A stretch of 64,000 nt of DNA, from NCBI GenBank assembly GCA_037957365.1, contig JARHVA010001174.1:2781501-2845500 (forward strand), written 5' to 3'. The translations under genes were made by a program, and so were the position numbers. A model generated the notes under the pieces. It ran no database searches and was not told the DNA's origin. It worked only from the letters and a program-made list of their open reading frames with translations. Source of the stretch: Torreya grandis (Eukaryota > Streptophyta > Pinopsida > Cupressales > Taxaceae). This document shows, piece after piece, positions 34,971-47,099 of this stretch; positions within the stretch are counted from its first letter, which is position 1; each line of letters starts with the position of its first letter.

Positions 34971-37900
34971 TGGGATTCAATTAAATTTCAACACAAATAT
35001 CTAATTACTTTTTATGATCTAGGAAATTGACTCAAAAGAGGGGGTTAGATCAAGTGTTAGTTTAAAATGAAAGCAAAATGAAATTAACACACTAATAATC
35101 ATAACATCTCTAGGCCTAGACACTAGGGGAAACTTAGTAAAAAAAATACATATGAAAGCAACAACTAAAACATGTAAGAAACCTTCCTTCACCTTCCTTA
35201 GAGCTTCTAAATGGTTCGTAGAGTGGCTTGCTCAGCTTGTGCATCAAAGAGTCTTCATCAATGGAGTTGATTGGCTCCTTCTCTTCTTGTCACCTTTGGC
35301 TTGGTTCAACAATTTGGCATAATAACACTAATTGTATGAGGCTTTGGAATCATTTGTGCATGGTAACTTTCACTATCCAAGCTTAAAATTATGGTTGTGA
35401 GGCCTTCTATTTATATATTTTTATAAAAGATCACAATGAACCTGAATCATCCATCTCAAGATGAATATGTGTGGCTAAGAATCCATTCAATTTTGGAGGC
35501 TAAAATCAATAAATGACCTCATAAATATTTGAGATAGAGAGGCAGTAAAGAGGCATGGGAGGGGTTAATCAGATAGTTGTTGCATTTATGACCTAGGGAT
35601 GCCTTCCCAAAAAATGATGTCACTTGATGATGCAAAAACTCATAATCAATTTCCAAAAAGAAATATTTAAAAAGTTCCATGGAAAATTAACTTAAGCTCT
35701 TGATTTCAATTAATTAGTCTTAAACATGATTTATCAATTTTGGTGCAAATCTTGGCAATTGGTGCTCAAATTAATCAAATTGGTCAAAATGTCGTATTAT
35801 TGGCTCAAAATTTGACTGGATTGAAATTAGAATGTGATGTTAGATGCGTTGAAACTGTTATTCCCTTTAGGATGTTACCAACACAAAATAAGAAGGGCAA
35901 GTGTCTTATGCAATAATTTTGGTAGAAAAGAGCAATCTAGAGCACCCAAGTGCAAAACTATCATTTTGACTCAAAATGATTTGATATAAAATGCATTGCC
36001 CCATTTAGGGATACATTAGCCAAAATCATCACTTATATATGACAGGTTCACATCATTTAACGTGTTTTAGTGTTTTTAGCCCAAATTGTGCATTTTGGTA
36101 GAAATTGGTCAAAAACTTGGTTGGAGGTTATTGGTGGCCATTTTTAGGTGTCCACACTTTTAACAAGGCTAAATAACACACAAAACAATTATCAAGCCTA
36201 ACTAATTAATCCAAATCTATTTAGGGCCATTCCCATAAGGTTTCAATACTTATCCTTTTATTGCATTGTTGATCCAAAATTTGATTCAATGTTCATATAT
36301 CAAATTTGTATTATAGGTGTACCCAAAAATAAATATTATTTTCCTCATTGTCCTTTAATGGCCCCAGTATTTGAATCTTTAGTAAAGTAAAATGAGATTT
36401 GAGGGCCTATGGTAAATTGAGTGAATAACATAATTATTTTGGTATTTTTCATGCCCCCAAGTAGTGGAAACCAATTTAGAAAAATATTTTTAAAACAATA
36501 ATCTGTATAAATATAAATCATACCAGTGACATGTAAATCCTCAATCATGCACCAAACTCGTTTTACATGAAATACTAACTTGGAAAACAATGAATGCTCT
36601 AACAATTGCTTGATCTATTTTTAAATGTATGAGTTATCAATATATTCATTTGAATGATTGATAAACATTCTTCTAAAATTCCTATGTGTAGACACACAAA
36701 ATTAAGTGTTTGACAATGCTTATTCTTGATATCCTTACCTTTACTTGGTCTATTCATAATTTCGCTAACTCACAATCTATAAGAGAACCTTCACCATCTT
36801 ATAAAAACTAAAAATATCATACAAACATCCCTATTTTAGTTGCATTCATCCCTATTCAGTCCATAGGTTCATATCAAACATGTCCCAGTTGTCTCTGGTC
36901 TTCTAAGACAAGTTTGCACTAGCAGAACAGGGCCACATTGTAGTTTTATATCTTGCACTCCAATGGTCACTTTTTCAAATTGAGATGTTTCACAATGGTT
37001 CTACCGTACATTTAATAAAGTTGTTTAGTGAAATTATTCTAAAGATTATCTTATAAAATCACATCACGGCCACTTGTTGTACCCCCACTAGATCTCTCTA
37101 GCAATTATACTACATATTAAGTAAAAGAGTACTACTTCTTCCTATTTCAACTCTGCAACATTCTAATAGTCATAAGCCAATTCTAAATATTGTTTATTTT
37201 AGGTCAAGGGCATCTATTTTCAAGCAATTCAATTAATATTCTAGCTATAGTCATTCTAGTTCTATAATCATGAATCATAAAATCACTCTAGGAGGGTAAA
37301 CTACATCAGCCTAAAGCCTATTTGGGCTATGTACGCATCACTTAGTTATGTGGGGTTTTTGAGGTTAGCTTAGCTATTCTCCTAATACTATTCCCCCTTT
37401 GGCATTTGATCTCTATCTTGTTTCTTGTGTAGGATATAGGGTTTTTATTTTATTTTAGGTCTTCTATGCAACAACACATAACATAGAGTTCAATAGTCAA
37501 CCCTTACAGGTGATCACATAGACCTAGATCTAAAAACTGGGGATACAATCAACCAGGACACCACTGTAATATCTAGACAAGGCTGTAGTGCACCCTTGTT
37601 TGCCTCCTATGGAATTGTTCTAATAAACTTTGAATTATTGTTTTCTATTATGATATTGTTTGCAAGTTATTTCACACACTTTTTAGTTATAATGAGCTCA
37701 TACAGTCAAAATTAAATATATTTTAGGGAAGTTTGCACATCCTTAGACCTTTTTACCATTTTAAACATGTTTATTATTTATTTAGCATATTATGTATTGA
37801 CTATATTTTATTATTAGATCAAAACATATCAAAATTTATATTTAAATAGTTTAAGTCTTCTTAAATTATAAGGGTTATGCATTCAGTGAACCCACAATTT

Positions 37901-38090
37901 TTAGACCACTGCTTGCTATTCTTCTTTGATTTTTTGGGATAGGATTTATTTTAAATATCTATAAATTCCTGACATTTAAACAAAATAGCCTTTGACCTTA
38001 GATAATATCTGACACAAAATGATTCAAATTCTTTGACCTTGGATTAAATATAACACCAAAGAAATTGTCTTATCACCTTGGATCATTCCA
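34971..38090. other. AT-rich gene-free stretch with repeat fragments
   Basis: No coding region was recognised. A short piece near 36590-36690 again resembles, inverted, the CATTCATTGT part of the LTR-like repeat. The stretch 35020-36180 is low in motifs, with a repeated 'TTGGTCAAAA' flavour but no clear tandem structure. Open frames are short and featureless. Confidence 0.4.
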
Positions 38091-38684
38091 ACACATAATC
38101 TCTTTCTTTCAATCTCAATTTGAAAATTGCTTGATTTTTGAAAAGAAAAATCTTTCATTTTCTTTTGCTTGTTTTAGAAACTATGTTCCAATAGTTTTTA
38201 AACTACTTAGTGACCATCATGAAGGGCCATACGATGTTATTTTTATAGACATTGTGGTGTGATAGGTTTCCCCCAATACTCATACCTGTAGTACAACACT
38301 AAACATGAAGTTTTTCCATGTGCCTCAAGGTACATTAGAAACACCTAGAGTCCCTTGTTTATACCATAAGAAGCCTTTTTAGCCATTTGATTTGTAGTGC
38401 ACCTGAGAGGAGTGTATCACCTAGGGAAGTTAATTTCACCATACCTTTAAAATTGGGGTTAGTGGGCTATAAGAATGATTCTACCTTTGTAGTTAATGCT
38501 TTGAAACATTGAGCTGACACTAATCAATGAATGAGCAAGTCTAATTAAGAGCCTACAAATCATTCAAAATCTTACTTAGATTACCTTCATACCTTGATTT
38601 TTGCTTGTATTATATGCATTATCATTATCATTGCTTGATTCCAATTATACTATATTCATAGTCATTTCTATTTCTTAAATTATA
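38091..38684 (+). repeat. Copy A of a ~0.5 kb repeat shared with 46040-46490
   Basis: Similar to 46040-46490 in the same orientation. Shared landmarks include AGAAACTATGT(T/A)CCA.TAGTTTT, ACTACTTAG, a CCCA(A/G)TACTCATA block, AAATTGGG.TTAGTG.GCTAT and GCTTTGAAA.ATT. The copies are diverged (many single-base differences) and probably represent the LTR or leader of related Ty3 elements. The repeat is cut on the right by the copia insertion at 38685. Confidence 0.6.
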
Positions 38685-39819
38685 TGTTAGGACCCGGAAG
38701 CACCATTGATTACTATGTACAAGCAACTTAATATGCGGAATTAAACCAGAATCACAAGTAACTAGAATTCAGAAATAACATAGAATATGAGAGACAATAC
38801 CCAATTGTATAATACTCTTCTAGAAAAGAATTACAAATGAAGAGACGCCACACTCTTCCCACCTTACAGGCTTCCCACACCAAGTGTTCAATAATTCACC
38901 TTCAAGAGCTCACTCTCTCAATTATGGTCCCAACACAACTCAAATACAGAGTTGGTGTTCACCTCTAGCCAGTCAGTATCCACTACTGCTAGTACACCGA
39001 GTATATAAACATACTCAACCGAGTACACAACGCACTCCAAGTAGATCTCCCATAAACTTGCAACAACTTGCAACTCAAATGATCTTACTTTGGAAGGATC
39101 TACCTTGCCTTTCTCTTTGCTCTCCAACTGAGTACACACCATACTCCAAGTAGATCTCTCTTGATCTTGCTACCTATTGTGTTGCTGTCCTCCCTGATCT
39201 TGCACACCTGCAAATCAATCTGGTTCTACATACCTACAAACCTGGATCCCACACACACATACACCTACAAATCAATGATCTTACTTACCATGTAGATCTC
39301 TAAACATGGCCTTGCACACCTGCTGACCAAGATCCTACATACATGAAGAATCCTTCTGATTCTCCAAACCAGCACCCATACTTGGCACTGTGGCACTAGG
39401 AGGAACACACCTTGCTCTCTTCCCTCTGTAGGAGCTAATTTTTTTGCTCTCTTACTCTCTAGCACAAATTACAATACATCCCATGAGTCTATTATATAGA
39501 TCTCATAGAAACAATAATTAGACACCTAATTACAATAATTAGATCCGTAACTCAAGACTATAATTAGCCTTCTTCATGCAAACAACTGGTTCGTTAATGA
39601 ACTGTTTTTGGAACTCGTAGTTTGAAACCGCACAGGCGACCGATGTCGGTCCCTGTCTGCCTGGGGGTGACCAACATTGGCCGATCTCTGATCGTCATCG
39701 ACAGCTTTTTGTCTCCACCTGACCGACATCGGTTGGCCTGACTGATGCCGGTGACTGTGACACTCAGCACCCTCCTCCAATGTCTGCATCAGTGAAGCTT
39801 TTAGCTCCACAACCTAACA
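38685..39819 (-). repeat. 3' LTR of the minus-strand copia element
   Basis: 1,135 bp, TGTTAGGACC at one end and ACCTAACA at the other. Near the right end it carries clustered GACCGATGTCGG-like palindromes. Over the first ~215 bp I count about ten differences from its partner at 41956. Confidence 0.92.
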
Positions 39820-39830
39820 ATCTCCCACTT
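39820..39830 (-). other. Polypurine tract of the copia element
   Basis: Minus strand AAGTGGGAGAT directly abuts the 3' LTR; this is the usual plant copia primer for plus-strand synthesis. Confidence 0.8.
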
Positions 39831-39905
39831 AGAGATAAATAGTTGCACTGTACCTGTACCTATACACCATCTAATCTATTTCTTGGCTTGTATCCCTCTT
39901 CAAGA

Positions 39906-40560
39906 TCAACCCTGAAGACCAACCACCACAAATCCTATGGTGTACCTCTTGTCATCCAAGTAACCTACCGCATTCGCATCTACAAACCCATGTAGAAAAG
40001 AACTTGACCCTGCATAGCATGTCAACCTGCTGCCGGTCCCTCTCAGATACCTGAGAATCCACTGAATTGCCCTCCAGTGCTTCTTTCCCAGATCGGCTCC
40101 AAACTTTCTGATAGCACCCCTTGCGTGGGCAAACTTAGGGAGTAAACATGTACTCAACCTCATCATGTGATTGGGGACCCTGTTCTGTGAACTGTCCATC
40201 CATAGGTGTGCTACCCTGTTCTGCATCCTAAACTACCTTCACACAATCATCCTGTGACAACATCAACATGTGATCTCCCTGTCTCAAGATTATTCATGCC
40301 AAAGAATTTTGCTGCTCCCAAATCCTTCATGGTAACCCACTGAACTAACCTTACCCTTAGCTCAGCAAAACCCTATATGTCTGAACCTGCACCAAGCTCA
40401 TCCTCCACATATAGTAACAGGATAATGTTGCAACCATCATCCACCTGGTAAGACAAACACAATGGTTACACTGACATTGACTAAAGCCTTGCTTTGTCAT
40501 CCACCTGTCAAAACCTGTACCACTGTCCTGCAGCTTTCTCAAGACCATATGACCTAGCCT
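39906..40560 (-). pseudogene. Copia RT C-terminus and RNase H remnant
   Basis: Frames at 40548-40357 encode the RT segment FDRWMTKQGFSQCQCNH; the following YVDD box is destroyed (YYMWRMSLV). Frames at 40226-39906 encode the copia RNase H part: KKHWRAIQWILRYLRGT (about 40085-40035) and FLHGFVDANAVGYLDDKRYT. Frameshifts and stops separate the parts. Confidence 0.75.
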
Positions 40561-40799
40561 TCCGTCTCACGTATCCATTCTCTCTATTCTTTAACTAAGG
40601 AATCCATTTGTCTCTCAGTGATTTTCATACCGGCTGGCAACCTTACCAAATCTCCCATTTGGTTCTGCATCCTGTTCATGCCATGCTCCCACTGTTTCCT
40701 AGATCCTTCCTTCTCTGCAGTGAGAAATGAGTATAAAGAAGAGGAACAATGAATTTGAGGCTTACTTACCCTTTCAGTCCTCCACATGGGTGTTTAAGA

Positions 40800-41045
40800 C
40801 TCCTTGACAGCTACTGTCTGCCCAAAATCCGTTCCAGTGACTGACCTCGGTCACCACACAATCTACATCTGACTGACGTCAGTTTCATGCGACTGTCTAG
40901 GTCACCGACGCTGATTATCCTACCGACGTCAGTCTCCACTTGCCTAACACCACCAACTTTGCCTATCTACACATGACCGACGTTGGTACCTGTCTGTTCG
41001 ATGCCGGTTCCTCATGACCAATGCTGGTACCTGTGTTCGCCTGTG
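40800..41045 (-). repeat. Internal linker rich in GACGTC-type palindromes
   Basis: At least seven close variants of (A)CCGACGTCGGT or TGACGTCA occur here (for example near 40875, 40929, 40977 and 40999). They lie where the integrase gene should be. The same linker recurs in the plus-strand copy at 63110-63335. No continuous reading frame crosses it. Confidence 0.65.
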
Positions 41046-41260
41046 AGTGATGAATTTTTACCCGCGAGCTTACTTTGAATCAATCCCATGTCCAAACTGC
41101 CCTGCTCAGAAGTATCTATCCCCCTCCGCTGATCTCTGTCTGTCATCTCCTCCAAAAACACCAAGGCTTTCCAGTTCTTAAGTTTATCAAATACATCAGT
41201 CTTCCTTTTCCTGCAATAAACACAATCCTTTTTTGTAGCATCCCACTGCTCATAGAAGTC

Positions 41261-41954
41261 TCAGTCTATGCTCTCTGAAGCTGAACTCTTACCATTTGTC
41301 TTAAGAATATCCATTCCCTTCTCACTTATGTGACCAAGCCTACAAAGCCACACCTGTGCAATAAAAGTGGAATCAGTAATACAAGCAAGTAGATAATGAG
41401 TACCTGCTTTTTTACCACATGTTAATTCAAGTGCATCCTTGGTAACATTCCAAGAATCCACTGTGAGAGTTCCTGTGCATCTCTCATCACCCAACTTTCC
41501 TGAAGTAATTAGCCGCATTTTCAAGACTGGGACCTGCATGACCTCCTTCAACACCCATGTGTTGGCCGTCTGCAATTTCAGCCGCACTTCCCCTTTGCCA
41601 ATACTATGACAAGGCTCACCAACCCCTCTATTTGGGGATGCATGGAAAGAGGCAATAGAATCTATAAAACAAGATTCTACTTTATCCAAGAAACATCCCA
41701 AAGCATCCTGTGTAACAAATCCTACAACATCTGCTTCTTCAGTTCCTTCATGCTGATCTTCTACCAACCAACAATTTCTCTTTTCTTGCTCTTTCTTTCC
41801 ATAACACCGTAATTAACCATTCGTGCCTTTGAATTCCTCCATTCTTAGTGTACTTTCTTCTACCATTGCTATACTCCCACTCAATCAGAAACCCTTGAGA
41901 GTGACCTGTAATCAAATACAAACCTGCTCCCTGCAACCTTAACTCTGATACCAA
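41261..41954 (-). pseudogene. Fused gag scrap, protease and GAG-pre-integrase of the copia element
   Basis: A minus-strand frame opens close to the PBS with a copia gag start and passes, after a frameshift near 41760, into FIDSIASFHASPN, the copia protease site in which DSGAS has become DSIAS. It then shows the pre-integrase motif LCRLGHISEKGMDIL (about 41347-41303). The capsid and zinc-knuckle parts of gag are missing. The frame ends at about 41261. Confidence 0.75.
41943..41953 (-). other. Primer-binding site of the copia element
   Basis: Minus strand TGGTATCAGAG, two bases from the 5' LTR, is complementary to the 3' end of plant initiator methionine tRNA. It fixes the element orientation. 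Confidence 0.85.
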
Positions 41955-41955
41955 C

Positions 41956-43135
41956 TGTTAGGACCCGAAAGCACCATTGATTACTATGTACAAGCAACTT
42001 AATATGCGGAATTAAATCGGAATCACAAGTAACTAGAATTTAGAAATAACACAAAATATGAGAGACAATACCCAATTGTATTAATACTCTTCCAGAAAAG
42101 AATTACAAATGAAGAGACGCCACACTCTTCCCACCTTACAGGCTTCCTACACCAAGTGTTCAGTAATTCACCTTCAAGAGCTCACTCTCTCAATTACGGT
42201 CCCAACACACAACTCAAACATAGAGTTGGTGTTCACCTCCAACCAGTCAGTATCCACTACTACCAGTACACCGAGTATACAAACATACTCAACTGAGTAC
42301 ACAATGCACTCCAAGTAGATCTCCCATGAACTTGTAACAACCTGCAACTCAAATGATCTTACTTTGGAAGGATCTACCTTGCCTTTCTCTTTGCTCTCCA
42401 ACTGAGTACACACCATACTCCAAGTAGATCTCTCCTAATCTTGCTACCTGTTGTGTTGCTGTCCTCCTTGATCTTGCACACCTGTAAATCAATCTGGTTC
42501 TGTACACCTGCAAACCTGGATCCCGCACACACATACACCTACAAATCAATGATCTTACTTACCATGTAGATCTCCAAATGTGGCCTTGCACACTTGCTGA
42601 ACAAGATCCTATATACATGAAGAATCCTTCTGATTCTCCAAACCAGCACCCTTACTTGGCACTGTTGCACTAGGAGGAACACACCTTGCTCTCTTCCCTC
42701 TGAAGGAGCTAATTTTTTTGCTCTCTTACTCTTTAGCACAAATTACAATACAACCCATGAGTTTATTATATAGATCTCATGCAAATAATAATTAGACACC
42801 TAATTACAATAATTAGACACCTAATTACAATAATTAGACACCTAATTACAATAATTAGATCTACAACTCAAGACTATAATTAGCCTTCTTCATGCAAACA
42901 ACCGATTCGTTAATGAACTGTTCATGGAACTCGTAGTTCGAAACCACACAGGCGACTGACGTCGGTCCCTATCTCCCTGGGTGTGACCGACATTGGCCGA
43001 TCTCTGACCGTCGTCGATAGCTTCTTGTCTCCACCTGACCGACGTCGGTTGGCCTGAACGACACCAGTGACTGTGACACTCAGCACCCTCTTCTAATGTC
43101 TGCATCAGTGAAGCTTTTAGCTCCACAACCTAACA
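41956..43135 (-). repeat. 5' LTR of the minus-strand copia element
   Basis: 1,180 bp, ends TGTTAGGACC and CCTAACA. It is longer than its partner mainly through extra copies of a 21 bp unit AATTAGACACCTAATTACAAT at about 42790-42860. It includes GACGTCGG palindromes at 42955-43060. Confidence 0.92.
42766..42772 (-). promoter_or_regulatory. Putative TATA box in copia 5' LTR
   Basis: Minus strand TATATAA in a context (ATCTATATAATA) conserved in the plus-strand family member at 61393-61403. Confidence 0.45.
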
Positions 43136-43990
43136 TTATTTTGTAACATTAGTTAATTCATATTGAATTATATTTATAATGGGTTCAATGAATGAAATTC
43201 TTCCTCATATGCTGCATAGAATTATGGATTTTATTGTTACATCAAACAATCCTTTTCATGATGTTATTTATTATGCTAATGCATGGATATAACATTACTC
43301 ACATAAAAAAAACTTGGATATATAGAGGAATATACCCCCTGTCAACAAATCTAACCTATGCCATCTCCTTGTATTAATACTTATTATTACAATATCTAAT
43401 CTAAGTTGATTCCTATTAGAACTAGATGTTGAATAACATATACTCAACCTCTTTTACTCCCCTGCCTTGCCCTCAACCTAATTTTATTCACCAATCTATT
43501 CCCATTTTCATCCAAATCTCATAATAGATTCTCATGCTCATGCTGTCCAAACCAGAAGGGGATGACCACCTTTACCTCCCAAACTCACTCCTCCTAATCA
43601 TAATGGTCCTCCCCCACATCCTTCAAGACAAGTTTCTCAACCCAAAGGATATGATATCATTGAAAAATTATGAAATACCCCTACTAATTTTTTAAATTCT
43701 AGAACTGTTACAAAAAGTACCAACTTAAAAGGATATCTTATATGTAATGTTGCAAGATACAAATCTTCCTATGGATACACAACCAACTTAATTTGCTTAT
43801 ATTATGAATAAATTCAAGGATATTGATCATATTATTAGTTTTGATAAAGAAAACATACCTCCCAAGTGTATACATAAAATATTTTAAAACTTTATCAATT
43901 ACTGATGCTTTCTCTCTTGCAAGAACTAATTGAATCTCAATATATCCAAGTACATGCCTTAAAGGGTACACTAGGAAAGGGGTTGGAAAC
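43136..43990 (+). pseudogene. Ty3 gag-protease linker remnant, continuing across the copia insertion
   Basis: Broken plus-strand frames encode a proline-rich stretch (about 43540-43630), then QPKGYDIIEKL (about 43638-43670) and a helical region ending in LARTNIESQYIQVHALKG, a pattern found between gag and protease in Athila/Tat-like polyproteins. Stops occur every 10-20 codons. It belongs to the host of the copia insertion at 38685-43135. Confidence 0.5.
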
Positions 43991-43999
43991 CCTTTGGTA

Positions 44000-46900
44000 C
44001 TTCACAAGATTGTTGGAACCTATACACCACTTAAAACCAATACAAGCTACTCCTATCCATTTCCCTAAGCATTGAAACCCTACTTATACATTTCCCTAAG
44101 CAACTCATCGCTTAAAATAGTCCCTACCTAAGCAAAAACCCCCTTTTACCATTTTTCCTACTAGATCAACTGGGTCGACCCCATTATGGGTTTAGCACAC
44201 ATTATATAACTTTATTGACCTAAGTTGACATAGTTCGGGACCTAACATATCTATTTCCTATCTAACAAGGTTGATCAAGTTGACTGCATTAGCTAAATTC
44301 TTAGGAGGGTTTAGGTTCAATCTTTATCTATATATACCCCATTTCATTTTATTTATAATAGAGGATAAATCAATTTCACATCATCACTACTGGTAACTAT
44401 GCTTATACAATCAATAAGAGGTTTCATTGCTTAGGTTTTTGCCTTGGAGAAGTAACACTTGTCTTTTGGAAGTCTTGGATGCATAAGAGTCTTATGGCCT
44501 AGAGATGATTTGTCCTTATGATCCTTACAAACCCACAATAACCTCTTTCAAAGCACCATTGTCCAAGGGAGAGATTGAGGCATGATGAGTTCAATTCAAC
44601 AAGGTAAGTATATTCCTAGCCCTTCATATTTTGATAAGTAGATGTTGTAGAGTTAATATATATTAAATTATATATCTCCTTAGATCATTTCTATTTTATA
44701 TATAGATTTATCTTTACTTGTTTATTATCTTCCCCATTTGTGCCACAAGCTTTGGTGAGTACTATATTAGTTTGCATGTGCATTTAATAGATTAGCTTGC
44801 ATAATTTTTTTAGTAGATTAGCTTGCTTAATATTATTTATAATCATAAGACATAGGTAGGGTTATCACAAGATGGCATTTGACTAGAGGCCTTAGAAACC
44901 TCTCCTTTACCATAGTGTGACAAGAGATCCCTTAATGTAGGTTTAGTAGATCTATTATTGGTCATGACCCCTATTTAAATGTATTCCCAAGTGTATTTAT
45001 TAGTTTATTACCTTCTCTGAGCTTGAATATTATTGAGTAGGATAAGTTATAAAATAGTCTAGTTTCATTTGCATACATTATGTTGATATCGATGTCAATC
45101 TAATCCTTGTAGATTTCAATTTTTTCTCTACAAAAAATTGGATTGACCCTATAGACCCAATTTAACACTCTGTGCATAGGTTTTTATACTTAGTCAACAC
45201 TTTTAACTTTGTTCATCTCTATGTGCAGGTTTTTACAGCTTCATTGACTTGGTCGACCTAGTTAGGGCATCTTTTTGTAGGTTTCCCAATTGAGGTGAGC
45301 CTATCGATTATGTTTGGATTTCTATGATTAGAATTTCTAGTATTATAAATCTAGATCAATCCAATCGGTATAGTTTCTTTTCCCATTTTTTAACATCTAA
45401 TTGAATCGATCTGCTTAATTCTTTTATTTTTGATTTTTCCTTTTAAATTACTAGGTTAATCCAATTGACATAGTTTTATTTATTATATCATTTACTGATC
45501 TTATTTATACTTAGTTGACTAACTCGACTTCATATAAATATTCTATATTTACCTCTATAGGTTCAAAATTCCATCTAGACAACCAACAATTCAACATGTT
45601 CAAGAAAATTACTACATCGACCTAGTTGATTTTGTATAATTTTCTAGGTTCACTCTAACCAGACGAGTAATTTCTTTTTGTCCAATTTTAAGTAATTTTA
45701 TTTTCCTACTATTTTTTAAAATTTAAATTTTAGTATTATTTTTACCAGTTTTTTAGTTCTATAAAACTATACCTTTATAGTCAATTGAGTCAACTAGCTC
45801 GACTTAGTTCTGTATTTGCTTTCTATCTAGAAAACTAAGTTGACCAGCTCAATTATGTTTCTTTTTAGATTGTCTTTCAACAAACCGAGTCAAATAGCTT
45901 GACTTTATTTTATTTGTTTTCCTTCTAGTTCAAAAAAAGGGAATTAACTTACATTGATATTGATTAAACTCACTTTACCTTTTAGTTGGATGCCTATATA
46001 TTTACTTTCAAAATTTTGATTTTCACTCTTATTTTTTACTTTGTTTGGTTTTCCCTAGAAACTATGTACCATTAGTTTTCAAACTACTTAGCTACTATCA
46101 TCAAGGGATACTTGATACTTTGTTTATGATCATTGTCTATTGTTTACAGATATCATGGCTTGAAGGGCTTGCCCCAGTACTCATAGCCATAATATATAGC
46201 TAAACATAAGCTTTAGTTTCTGCCCACCTCATAGTATTTTGGAAATGCCTAAGATTTCCTTCTATATTAAACCTTAGAAATCTAGCCATCCATTTGTTTA
46301 TGTGGTGCATTGGTTAGTGGTTAGCACCAAGAAGTTGCTTCTAACTTACTCTTGAAATTGGGTTTAGTGAGCTATGGAAATGGTACTTCCTCCATAGTCA
46401 GTGCTTTGAAATATTAGGTCGACACTATCCAACAAACAAATAAGTGTCTTTGAGAGCCTACACTTTCAATCAAAATATTTAGTATAACTTCTTGATATTA
46501 TTTTTGAGCAATTAGTTAGCCTCTACATTTCACTACTACTATTTGTTGTTTTTTATTCTATGTTTTATTGCAAACTTGTATTAGCTAGCATTGATATAAG
46601 GCTTGTGCCATGTGTTACAACTAAATCAATTAGCTTGACTTAGTTGCCTTTGTGTTTAGTTCTCTTTTCTATAACTAAAACCAAATCGTCCAAACTCAGA
46701 CCATTTTAAAATTTTCCTTCCCATAGAACTAAGTTGCCTTGCTCAACCTAGTCTTTTACAGGTAATTCTATTTTCCTTCCTACAGAACTCAGTCAACCTA
46801 CTTGACCCAGTCTTTTACAGGCTATTCTATTTTCCTTCTTATAGAATTTAGTTGACTTGTTCGACCCCATATTTTACAAACTATTTTATTTTCCTTCCTA

Positions 46901-47060
46901 TAGAACTAAACTTCAACTTGATTGACCCTATCTTTTACAATTTTTTATGTTTTCCTTCCTATAGAACTAAGTTGACTTACTTGACCCAATATTTTACATA
47001 CTATTTTATTTTCCTTTATATAGAACCAAATCGACCAACTTGATCCAATATATTATAGTT
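44000..47060 (+). repeat. Array of degenerate short repeats with GTTGAC / GTCGAC motifs
   Basis: The best-kept part, 46709-47060, holds about five or six units of roughly 66-68 bp built as TTTTCCTTCCTATAGAACTA, AGTTGACTTGCTCGACCC, TATTTTACA. Looser units with the same GTTGAC...GTCGAC pair occur near 44165, 44222, 44267, 45246, 45520, 45790, 45840 and 45890. The segment 46040-46490 inside is copy B of the repeat at 38091. I read the whole as the LTR/leader of the Ty3 element whose gag starts near 47100. Confidence 0.6.
46040..46490 (+). repeat. Copy B of the ~0.5 kb repeat at 38091-38590
   Basis: Direct-orientation partner of copy A. It precedes Ty3 gag sequence here, as copy A precedes Ty3 gag-linker sequence (once the copia insertion is removed), which supports an LTR or leader origin. 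Confidence 0.6.
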
Positions 47061-47099
47061 TGTCTTGTTTTTCAGTAAGTGTTTAACTCACTCATTTCA

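Larger units (their letters stand above)
38685..43135 (-). mobile_element. Non-autonomous Ty1/copia element lacking an integrase core
   Basis: A 4,451 bp element on the minus strand with TGTTAG...CTAACA LTRs (41956-43135 is its 5' LTR, 38685-39819 its 3' LTR). Flanking pentamers TTATA and TTATT are the likely target duplication. The PBS matches initiator Met tRNA and a classical PPT precedes the 3' LTR. The interior is only 2,136 bp: a scrap of gag start, protease, a GAG-pre-integrase motif, a GACGTC-rich non-coding linker, the end of RT and RNase H. Most of gag, the integrase core and most of RT are missing. A second copy at 61063 has the same internal layout, so this is a deleted lineage that moved in trans. 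Confidence 0.88.
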
